This document shows, piece by piece, positions 16,577 to 23,427 of a stretch of DNA of 49,962 nt (its first letter is position 1; each line of letters starts with the position of its first letter). Below the pieces are notes generated by a model that saw nothing but the letters and a program-made list of their open reading frames with translations, had not been told where the DNA came from and searched no databases. The stretch is from HGM13634 sp045537285. Its GTDB lineage: Bacteria > Bacillota > Clostridia > TANB77 > CAG-508. The stretch is taken from the NCBI GenBank assembly GCA_045537285.1, contig JAZSPC010000037.1, forward strand, positions 1-49,962, read 5' to 3'. The translations under genes were made by a program, and so were the position numbers.

Positions 16577-17539
16577 TTATTCAGTTTTTTCTTTGTTTGT
16601 CATTTCCTCTAAATCTAATAATTCTTGCCATCTAGCGTCAACCTCTTTTTGGAATTCTTCAATCATCCATTCATTACCAGGTTTGAACATATGTGCAAAT
16701 CTTTTTTGTGGTTTTAAAAATTCTTCTATTGGAAGTTTTTTAGCTGGCTTATAGTTTATTACATATCTTCCATCTATAATTTCATATAATGGCCAGTAAC
16801 ATGTTTCAACAGCCAATTTATTAATTTGCATTAAAGTATCTGTTGGATATCCCCATCCTCTTGGACATGGAGCTAAAACATTTAAGAAACAAGCCCCTTT
16901 TGTATAGATAGCTTTTTCAGATTTTTCATATAAATCTTTAAAGTTTCCATATGCAGCAGTTTGTGCAACATAAGGCAAGTGGTGTCCCGCCATAACTTTT
17001 GCTAAATCTTTTCTGGATTGCATTTTACCAGGAATAACCTTTCCAGCAGGTGAGGTTGTTGTATCTGCAAATCTTGGTGTTGCAGAAGAACGTTGAATAC
17101 CTGTATTCATGTATGCACCATTATCGTAACATACATATACCATATCGTGTCCTCTTTCCATAGCACCAGATAAACTTTGAAGACCTATATCATAAGTACC
17201 ACCATCTCCACCAAAAGCTATAAATTTTGTGTTTTCATCTTCTGGTAATTTTCCTTGTTTTTTCATTGAATTATATGCAGCTTCTACACCAGATAATGTA
17301 GCACCAGCATTTTCAAATGCTGTATGTATAAATGAATCTGTCCATGCTGTGTATGGGTATATGAAAGTAGAAACTTCCATACAACCAGTAGCATTACAAA
17401 TTACTGCATGATCATCTTCTTTTAAAGCTCTTAAAATCATTCTTCCAACAACAGGAGCACCACAACCTGCACACATTCTGTGTCCTGCTGTAAATCTAGA
17501 AGGTTTATTTGCTACAACTTCTTTTAAATTATATGCCAT
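16577..17539 (-). CDS. porB: Pyruvate:ferredoxin oxidoreductase, beta subunit
   Basis: The 320-residue subunit binds thiamine diphosphate through GDGGTYDIGLQSLSGA (about residues 110-125) and DNGAYMNTG. Cysteines in HRMCAGCGAP (about 20-29), ATGCMEV and APCPRGW match the 4Fe-4S ligands of POR beta subunits. The complex oxidises pyruvate and CoA to acetyl-CoA, CO2 and reduced ferredoxin in the cytoplasm. The gene is last of four on the minus strand; the start directly follows the stop of porA. Other 2-oxoacid oxidoreductases (2-oxoisovalerate) share this layout, so the substrate is not certain. Confidence 0.9.
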   Translation of the reverse strand: MAYNLKEVVANKPSRFTAGHRMCAGCGAPVVGRMILRALKEDDHAVICNATGCMEVSTFIYPYTAWTDSFIHTAFENAGATLSGVEAAYNSMKKQGKLPEDENTKFIAFGGDGGTYDIGLQSLSGAMERGHDMVYVCYDNGAYMNTGIQRSSATPRFADTTTSPAGKVIPGKMQSRKDLAKVMAGHHLPYVAQTAAYGNFKDLYEKSEKAIYTKGACFLNVLAPCPRGWGYPTDTLMQINKLAVETCYWPLYEIIDGRYVINYKPAKKLPIEEFLKPQKRFAHMFKPGNEWMIEEFQKEVDARWQELLDLEEMTNKEKTE

Positions 17540-18730
17540 CTATTTTTCCTCCCTTCTAAGACCTAAATATCTATATGGATTTTCTACGTTTCCATTTTCT
17601 TTAATTTTTAATAAATCATTGTAAACTGATTCAATATCATCAGCTTTTGTATCTCTACCACCAATACCGTAAATATAGTTTACAACTGGAACAGATACGT
17701 GATTTACATATAGGCTTGATACAACATCTTCAAATAATGCACCACCAGAGCCATTTAATGAATCTGATTTATCTAAAACAGCTACTGCTTGTAATTTAGA
17801 TAAAGCTTTTGCAACTTCTTCTGATGGGAAAGGTCTATATACTCTTATTTTTAATAATCCTGCCTTGATTCCTTTTTCTCTTAATTGGTCTACAACATAT
17901 TTTGTAGTTCCAGCAGTAGAGTTCATACAAACTATCGCAATTTCGCTATCCGCTAGTTTATATTCTTCAAATAATGAGTAATGTCTACCAGTCATTTTTT
18001 CAAAATCTTTTGATACATCTAAAATAACTTGTTTTGCATTTCTCATAGCTTCTGCTTGTTGGAATTTATGCTCGAACAAATATCCTTGTAAATCTAATGG
18101 ACCAACAGCTATTGGTTCTTTTTTATTTAATAAATAATGTTCAGGTTCGTATTTACCTACGAATTCTTTAACTTTATCATCTTCTATAAGTTCAATATTT
18201 TCAATTGAATGTGATGTTATAAATCCATCTTGACATACCATTAAAGGTAATTGCACATCTTTATGTTCTGCAATTCTGTGAGCCATAATTGTGTTATCAT
18301 AAGCCTCTTGGTTATTTTCACTAAATAACATTACCCAACCTGCATCTCTAACTCCCATTGCATCTGAATGATCATTATGTATGTTTATTGGTCCAGATAC
18401 AGCTCTGTTTACCAAAGATAAAACTATTGGCAATCTTAAACTTGAAGCAATGTATATCATTTCCCACATTAAAGATAAACCATTTGCAGATGTAGCAGTC
18501 ATAGCTCTTGCGCCTGCTGCCTGAGCACCAATACAAGCACTCATAGCACTATGTTCACTCTCAACAGCAACGAATTCAGTATCTACTTGACCATTGCTTA
18601 CGAAAGTAGAAAAATATTGTGGTATTTCAGTTGAAGGTGTTATAGGGAAAGCTGCAACAACATCTGGATTAATTTGTTTCATTGCAGTAGCAACAGCTTC
18701 ATTACCACTTAAACGTTCTCTAATACTCAT
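17540..18730 (-). CDS. porA: Pyruvate:ferredoxin oxidoreductase, alpha subunit
   Basis: The 396-residue subunit has the POR N-terminal domain with the substrate-contacting FPITPSTEIPQYF (about residues 29-41) and EFVAVESEHSA (about 53-63). It also has the transketolase-like core and a C-terminal domain II (about 260-345, with LLKIRVYRPFP). It pairs with PorB to form the catalytic dimer. The gene begins 20 bases after porD, with a GAAAGGA site. All conserved segments are intact, and the length is normal for the separate alpha chain. Confidence 0.92.
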   Translation of the reverse strand: MSIRERLSGNEAVATAMKQINPDVVAAFPITPSTEIPQYFSTFVSNGQVDTEFVAVESEHSAMSACIGAQAAGARAMTATSANGLSLMWEMIYIASSLRLPIVLSLVNRAVSGPINIHNDHSDAMGVRDAGWVMLFSENNQEAYDNTIMAHRIAEHKDVQLPLMVCQDGFITSHSIENIELIEDDKVKEFVGKYEPEHYLLNKKEPIAVGPLDLQGYLFEHKFQQAEAMRNAKQVILDVSKDFEKMTGRHYSLFEEYKLADSEIAIVCMNSTAGTTKYVVDQLREKGIKAGLLKIRVYRPFPSEEVAKALSKLQAVAVLDKSDSLNGSGGALFEDVVSSLYVNHVSVPVVNYIYGIGGRDTKADDIESVYNDLLKIKENGNVENPYRYLGLRREEK

Positions 18731-18750
18731 ATTTTCAATTCCTTTCTAAA

Positions 18751-19035
18751 TTATTCTTCCATTGCTATTGCACCGAATGGACAAACTTTCGCACATACGC
18801 CGCATCCTTTACAATAATCATAATTAAAATCTTCTCTTTTTTGATCTTTATTTACTGGTATTGCATCATCTGGACATACTGGGAAACACAAACCACATTG
18901 TTTACATTTTTCAGATAAAAAAACAGGTTTTACGCTACGCCAGTCACCAGTTTTAAAATTTCTAGCATTTCCAGCTTCATATATATTTCCACCAATTGTT
19001 AATTTTTCGGCTGGTGTATTTGTTGTAATTTCCAT
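18751..19035 (-). CDS. porD: Pyruvate:ferredoxin oxidoreductase, delta subunit (ferredoxin-like)
   Basis: The 94-residue subunit has two 4Fe-4S motifs, CKQCGLCFPVCP (about residues 40-51) and CKGCGVCAKVCP (about 75-86). These carry electrons from the catalytic site towards ferredoxin. An N-terminal extension (residues 1-35) is typical of PorD and distinguishes it from a free ferredoxin. The gene sits between porC and porA on the same strand with short gaps, and TAAGGAGG precedes its start. Confidence 0.93.
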   Translation of the reverse strand: MEITTNTPAEKLTIGGNIYEAGNARNFKTGDWRSVKPVFLSEKCKQCGLCFPVCPDDAIPVNKDQKREDFNYDYCKGCGVCAKVCPFGAIAMEE

Positions 19036-19052
19036 GAAATTTCCTCCTTAAA

Positions 19053-19631
19053 TTAAATTTCTTTAACCTCTTTTAAAGCAACTTCTAATGCTTTCATATT
19101 TGGCTCAATAACCTCTGGTTTTTTTGCAAATTTATGCTTAAAAGATGATTTCATATCTTCTAACAATTCTTCATCTGTCATAACACCAGATATTTTAACA
19201 ATTGCTGCAAGCATAGGAGTATTAGGGAAATATTTACCTAATGCATCTATTGATATTTTTCTTGCATCTATTGTATAAATTTTTCCAGAATAATTATTTA
19301 ATCTTGATTTTATATAATCTGCATCTTTTGTTGTGTTAATAACAATTCCTCCTGTTGATTTTAAACCAGAAGTAACATTAACAGCATCTAATAATGTGTC
19401 GTCAACAACTACTACATAATCAGGCTCATAAATATTTGAGTGAATTGTAATAGGGCTGTTACTTATACGGTTATATGCAGTAATTGGTGCTCCCATTCTT
19501 TCTGGACCATATTCAGGAAAACCTTGAATATATTTTCCGGTATTGAATGCAGCATCTGCAAGTAATAGTGAAGCAGTTTTTGCACCTTGACCGCCTCTTC
19601 CGTGCCATCTAATTTCAATTAAATCGTTCAT
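19053..19631 (-). CDS. porC: Pyruvate:ferredoxin oxidoreductase, gamma subunit
   Basis: The 192-residue subunit is first in the minus-strand operon porC-porD-porA-porB. It begins with the family signature EIRWHGRGGQGAKTAS (about residues 6-21). FPEYGPERMGAP follows (about 38-49), both typical of POR gamma and of domain III of fused enzymes. The AAGGAGG site lies 16 bases from ATG 19631, unusually far, but no closer in-frame start exists. A consensus promoter lies at 19680-19708. Confidence 0.93.
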   Translation of the reverse strand: MNDLIEIRWHGRGGQGAKTASLLLADAAFNTGKYIQGFPEYGPERMGAPITAYNRISNSPITIHSNIYEPDYVVVVDDTLLDAVNVTSGLKSTGGIVINTTKDADYIKSRLNNYSGKIYTIDARKISIDALGKYFPNTPMLAAIVKISGVMTDEELLEDMKSSFKHKFAKKPEVIEPNMKALEVALKEVKEI

Positions 19632-19679
19632 AAAAATTTTCTTGAAACCTCCTTTTTATTTAAATAAATTAACAATATA

Positions 19680-19708
19680 AGTATATAATTAAACAAAATT
19701 TCTGTCAA
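19680..19708 (-). promoter_or_regulatory. Promoter of the por operon (minus strand)
   Basis: On the minus strand: TTGACA (plus 19703-19708), 17 bases, TATACT (plus 19680-19685). Confidence 0.85.
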
Positions 19709-19713
19709 TTATA

Positions 19714-19742
19714 TTGAATTAAAAAAAAAGATATAATATAAT
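19714..19742 (+). promoter_or_regulatory. Promoter before the TadE-like fusion gene
   Basis: TTGAAT (19714-19719), 17 bases, TATAAT (19737-19742). It is back to back with the por promoter. Confidence 0.6.
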
Positions 19743-19815
19743 ACTGATATGATGGGAAAAATATATTAAAAATTAAGTTTTAATATTTAATATCTATTAT
19801 ACAGGAGATAAAATT

Positions 19816-21630
19816 ATGAGAATAAGAGATAATAAAGGTTCAATTACGGTATTTGTTTTAGTTGGATTATTATTTATGACAGGATTTTTAATAATTTCTT
19901 TTGGAAGCAATATAAATAGATCTAAAAATGCAAAGGAACAATTAAATATATTAAGTAGTATTTATTCACATGGAGATACAGATTTAGATGCATACGAAAG
20001 AGCGTATACAGCCATTAGAAAGAAAAATGCTCAAATATTAACAGAAACAATAGAAAATAGTTTTTCATTAGAATTAACTAAAACTTTTACAGCTAACGTA
20101 GAAAATTTAAAAATATATGGAAACAGTGTGCAAAACGGAACCCCAAGTCCAACTAATCCAGTAGAAGTGCAAAGCATGGGGGATAAAACAAGTAACCTTG
20201 CAGATTTAACAAAAATACAAATATCTACAAGTACACCACATGTTACTTATAACTATGATAATTTTAAAAGTAATTTAGAATTAACAAGCACACCAGGTGA
20301 ATATGATTATACTTATATAACAGATCAAAATTTAGGATTAGAAATTGGTAAAACATACTATTATGGTGGAGATATAGTTGTTAGTGGAAAACAAACAAAA
20401 AACAACACAGTAGTGGCTTTTGGTTTGACTGATAGTACTTATACGGCGCACACATTTACAAAAGATGGCACAAAGAATGTGCAAGGAACATTCACATATA
20501 CAGGGCAAAGTAGTGTGCGTTTGAGGATGTTCTTTAATTATGGAAGTGTGGAACCAGCACAAGTTAGATTTGAGAATATCTATGTAAGTGAAGTTAATGA
20601 ATATGAGCCATATGGTTATAAAATACCAGTTAAAGTAAGTGGCAAGAACATAGCAAAACCAAATCAACGAACAGTTACTATTAATGGGATTTCTGTTATA
20701 CAAAATGAAAATGGAACAATTACTATTTCAGGTAAAGCATTAGAAACCAAAGAAGTAGTATTACACTTGTCTAACATTAATGTTGGAGGTAGTTTTATTA
20801 AAGACCACGTAAGACAAGTTGGGACTGTGATGAAAGCTAAATGCAGGAATGTGGATACAAATGAAATAATTTCGGTTAACACATATTGGAATGGTGTTAA
20901 TACAGGAAATAAATATTATGGGGAGAATCCTATATTTAATGAACCCCTTTATTATATGTCTACGTATATACAAAAAACAATAAATGCTGGAGAAAATCCA
21001 TTTGCTGGAACGTATGAATTACAAGTAGAGTATGGAGATACTTCAACAGATTATGAGCGTTATGTAGAGCCTATAACAACTAATATATACTTGGACCAGC
21101 CATTAAGGAAAATAGGAAATTATTCAGACTATATAGATTATGCCAATGGAAAAGCTATAAGATGTATTAAAGAAAGTATATATACTGGTGATGATACAGA
21201 AAATTGGCAACTTCTAGGTAATGTAGCATCTACTAGTTATTATTACTATATTAATATAGGAAATTATGGAACCGTTTTATCAAATATAGGTTTAAATACA
21301 CATTTTGAAAGAAAAAATATAAGTACGTCAATGGCAGGAATTGTAGGATATAATGTAACAAATTCTTCAACATATAATGATGCACGTATTATTATACGTC
21401 CAGACATGACCGTATATACAAATGTAAGCTTATGGAAAGAATATCTTAAAGAGCAGTATGAATTGGGACAACCTGTTAAATCATATTATGTACTAGCGAC
21501 ATCAGATGATACGGAAACAATAGATTTACCAGAAATTTTAACATTTGAAGATTACACAAATATAGAAGTATTAACAGAAGTTGCTCCATCAAAAATAGAA
21601 GCAACATATTATGGTTATACAATGGAATAG
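19816..21630 (+). CDS. TadE-like anchored protein fused to phage-tail-like sequence
   Basis: In this 604-residue protein, residues 8-35 (KGSITVFVLVGLLFMTGFLI, then SFGSN) look like the N-terminal helix of TadE/TadG-type pseudopilin proteins. From about residue 95 on, the sequence reads like repeats common in Firmicute phage tail and receptor-binding proteins: NLKIYGNSVQNGTPSPTNPV, YEPYGYKIPVKVSGKN, NIYLDQPLRKIG, DYIDYANGKAIR, QPVKSYYVLAT, then LPEILTFED and a final EATYYGY. The phage resemblance is from recalled pattern, not a search. The body is beta-rich and probably outside the cell. It has its own promoter and terminator and no phage genes nearby. Likely a surface adhesin-like protein; function unknown. 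Confidence 0.6.
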   Translation: MRIRDNKGSITVFVLVGLLFMTGFLIISFGSNINRSKNAKEQLNILSSIYSHGDTDLDAYERAYTAIRKKNAQILTETIENSFSLELTKTFTANVENLKIYGNSVQNGTPSPTNPVEVQSMGDKTSNLADLTKIQISTSTPHVTYNYDNFKSNLELTSTPGEYDYTYITDQNLGLEIGKTYYYGGDIVVSGKQTKNNTVVAFGLTDSTYTAHTFTKDGTKNVQGTFTYTGQSSVRLRMFFNYGSVEPAQVRFENIYVSEVNEYEPYGYKIPVKVSGKNIAKPNQRTVTINGISVIQNENGTITISGKALETKEVVLHLSNINVGGSFIKDHVRQVGTVMKAKCRNVDTNEIISVNTYWNGVNTGNKYYGENPIFNEPLYYMSTYIQKTINAGENPFAGTYELQVEYGDTSTDYERYVEPITTNIYLDQPLRKIGNYSDYIDYANGKAIRCIKESIYTGDDTENWQLLGNVASTSYYYYINIGNYGTVLSNIGLNTHFERKNISTSMAGIVGYNVTNSSTYNDARIIIRPDMTVYTNVSLWKEYLKEQYELGQPVKSYYVLATSDDTETIDLPEILTFEDYTNIEVLTEVAPSKIEATYYGYTME

Positions 21631-21642
21631 AATAAAATTAAC

Positions 21643-21667
21643 AAAAGCAGGTTTAGGCCTGCTTTTT
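21643..21667 (+). terminator. Terminator before trmL
   Basis: AAAAGCAGG (21643-21651) and CCTGCTTTT (21658-21666) enclose TTTAGG. The trmL ribosome-binding site begins immediately after it, so readthrough or a promoter inside the upstream gene must supply trmL. Confidence 0.75.
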
Positions 21668-21680
21668 GAAAGGAAAAAAT

Positions 21681-22178
21681 ATGAAAATAAATATAGTAAT
21701 GGTAGAACCAGAAATACCACAAAATACAGGAAATATAGCAAGAACATGTGCTGCAACAGGCGCAAAACTTCATTTAGTAAAGCCATTAGGATTTGAAGTA
21801 AATGATAAATACTTAAAAAGAGCAGGTTTAGATTATTGGGATAAATTGGATATAGAAGAACATGAAAATCTAAATGAGTTTTTAAATAAATATAAAGTAG
21901 ATTTAGATAAGATGTTTTTAGTAAGTACTAAATCAAAACATACTTATTCAGAAATTACATACACTAAATATGATGAAATATTTTTGCTATTTGGAAAAGA
22001 AACAAAAGGCTTGCCAGAAGATTTATTAAAGCAATATATAGATAAAGCTATAAGAATTCCAATGAAAGAAGGGTTACGCTCATTAAATTTATCAAACTCT
22101 GTTGCAATAGTTGTATATGAGGTTTTACGCCAGAATAGTTTTAATGATTTACAACAAATAAGCTCATATTTCGACTAA
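21681..22178 (+). CDS. trmL: tRNA (cytidine/uridine-34 2'-O)-methyltransferase TrmL
   Basis: I start it at ATG 21681 (165 residues) with AAAGGA six bases upstream. A TTG at 21666 lies inside the preceding terminator. SPOUT-family motifs are present: MVEPEIPQNTGNIARTC at the N-terminus, FLLFGKETKGLPEDLL (about residues 103-118) and the trefoil-knot motif IRIPMKEGLRSLNLSNSVAIVVYE (about 128-151). TrmL methylates the wobble ribose of tRNA-Leu isoacceptors using S-adenosylmethionine. The length is typical for this short SpoU subgroup. Confidence 0.93.
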   Translation: MKINIVMVEPEIPQNTGNIARTCAATGAKLHLVKPLGFEVNDKYLKRAGLDYWDKLDIEEHENLNEFLNKYKVDLDKMFLVSTKSKHTYSEITYTKYDEIFLLFGKETKGLPEDLLKQYIDKAIRIPMKEGLRSLNLSNSVAIVVYEVLRQNSFNDLQQISSYFD

Positions 22179-22192
22179 TAAGTATACAAAAT

Positions 22193-22221
22193 TTGACATA
22201 TTTTAAAATTTGTAGTATAAT
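22193..22221 (+). promoter_or_regulatory. Consensus promoter of the M23 peptidase gene
   Basis: TTGACA (22193-22198), 17 bases, TATAAT (22216-22221): a perfect sigma-A match. The start point would be near 22228, which rules out translation from TTG 22227. Confidence 0.9.
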
Positions 22222-22268
22222 TAATTTTGTGCTGTAAAAAATATAGTATAAAAGGAGAGTGTTTATTT

Positions 22269-23312
22269 ATTTTAAACAGAAAATTAATATACTACACAAA
22301 AGAGTTATTTAAAGTACTTAGAACAGCTTCAATAGCATTTATAATAGTAATGGCTATAATATTAATTAAATATACACCACAATACGAAGTAGCTATTGAT
22401 GGTGAAGTTATAGGATATGTAGAATCACAAAATGATATAGATAAATATATTAGTGAAAAAGTAGAAGCCCAAGAAGGTAAAAATATAGCTTTCGTAGAGC
22501 TTAAAACAACACCTACTTTTAAACTAGAACTTGTAGATAGAAACATAGAAAATAATGAGGAATTACTTAGAACAGAAATTGCACAGCAAGTTTCAATAGA
22601 ATATACAAATTATGCTATATCAATAGGTGGTACAAATAAAACATATGTATCTAGTGAAGAAGAAGCGCAAAAAATTATTGATGAATTAAAAGAAGATTAT
22701 GCAAAAAAATATACAAAAAACTTAGGTATTGTTCAAGTATATTCAGATGATTATAGTGAAATATCAGCTGTAAGTAGCGAAGAAGCAGAAAAAACAATTG
22801 CTACTGAATTAAAAGCAGCAAAAAAAGCAGATGATATAAAAATTGCTAAGGAGAAAGCAGCCGCAGCAGCAAAAAAAGCTGCACAAGCAGCTTCAAAAGT
22901 AACAAAATCTGAAAGTGTTAATGGAGTAAAATTTACTGTAAAACCACTTGCTGGAACAATAACATCAAGATTTGGTTACCGTGTATCTCCTGGTGGAATT
23001 GGTAGTACAAACCATAAAGGGTTAGACATAGCAGCTGGTTGTGGAACACCAATATATGCAGCTGCATCTGGAACAGTAGAGTTTGCAGGCACAAAAGGCT
23101 CATTTGGAAAATTAGTAATAATTAATCACGGAAATGGTGTAAAAACATATTATGCTCACTGCAATAGTTTAAAAGTATCAGCTGGGCAAACAGTAGAGGC
23201 CGGAACAAATATTGCAACAGTTGGTAAAACGGGAACTGCAACGGGATATCACTTACATTTCGAAGTTCGTGTAAACGGAGTAAGCAAAAATCCACAAAAT
23301 TATTTATATTAA
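22269..23312 (+). CDS. M23 family peptidoglycan endopeptidase, probably using an ATT start codon
   Basis: The C-terminal LytM/M23 domain (about residues 235-347) has all zinc and catalytic residues: NHKGLDIA (H-x3-D), YAHCNSL and GYHLHFEV (HxH). These enzymes cut peptidoglycan cross-bridges. N-terminal parts are one transmembrane helix (about 17-36), a small domain with VAIDGEVIGYVES, and an Ala/Lys-rich helix (about 180-220). The frame has no ATG, GTG or TTG suitably placed after the transcription start. AAAGGAGAG (22251-22259) lies nine bases before ATT 22269, giving MLNRKLIYYTKELF, a sensible membrane-protein start. The first ATG would cut the helix. Similar anchored M23 proteins act in division or sporulation; which role applies here is unknown. 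Confidence 0.85.
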   Translation: MLNRKLIYYTKELFKVLRTASIAFIIVMAIILIKYTPQYEVAIDGEVIGYVESQNDIDKYISEKVEAQEGKNIAFVELKTTPTFKLELVDRNIENNEELLRTEIAQQVSIEYTNYAISIGGTNKTYVSSEEEAQKIIDELKEDYAKKYTKNLGIVQVYSDDYSEISAVSSEEAEKTIATELKAAKKADDIKIAKEKAAAAAKKAAQAASKVTKSESVNGVKFTVKPLAGTITSRFGYRVSPGGIGSTNHKGLDIAAGCGTPIYAAASGTVEFAGTKGSFGKLVIINHGNGVKTYYAHCNSLKVSAGQTVEAGTNIATVGKTGTATGYHLHFEVRVNGVSKNPQNYLY

Positions 23313-23326
23313 TAAAAACAAAAATG

Positions 23327-23355
23327 AAGCATATAATTATTATATGCTTTATTTT
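23327..23355 (+). terminator. Terminator of the M23 gene
   Basis: AAGCATATAA (23327-23336) pairs with TTATATGCTT (23340-23349) around TTA, followed by a T-rich run. Confidence 0.75.
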
Positions 23356-23360
23356 TATGC

Positions 23361-23388
23361 TTGTACTTGAATTTTAAAAAGGTATAAT
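23361..23388 (+). promoter_or_regulatory. Promoter of adhE
   Basis: TTGTAC (23361-23366), 16 bases, TATAAT (23383-23388), 40 bases before the start codon. No Rex-like operator was recognised. Confidence 0.65.
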
Positions 23389-23427
23389 ATATAATAATTT
23401 GGCAATAATTAAAATAGGAGGAATATT

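Noticed and set aside
20338..20703. Minus-strand ORF in the phage-tail-like gene
   Set aside because: Shadow frame, Cys/Thr/Ile-rich, without start signals.
22170..22178. TTTCGACTA, one mismatch from a Spo0A box, upstream of the M23 promoter
   Set aside because: It overlaps the end of trmL and has one core mismatch; too weak to call without binding data.
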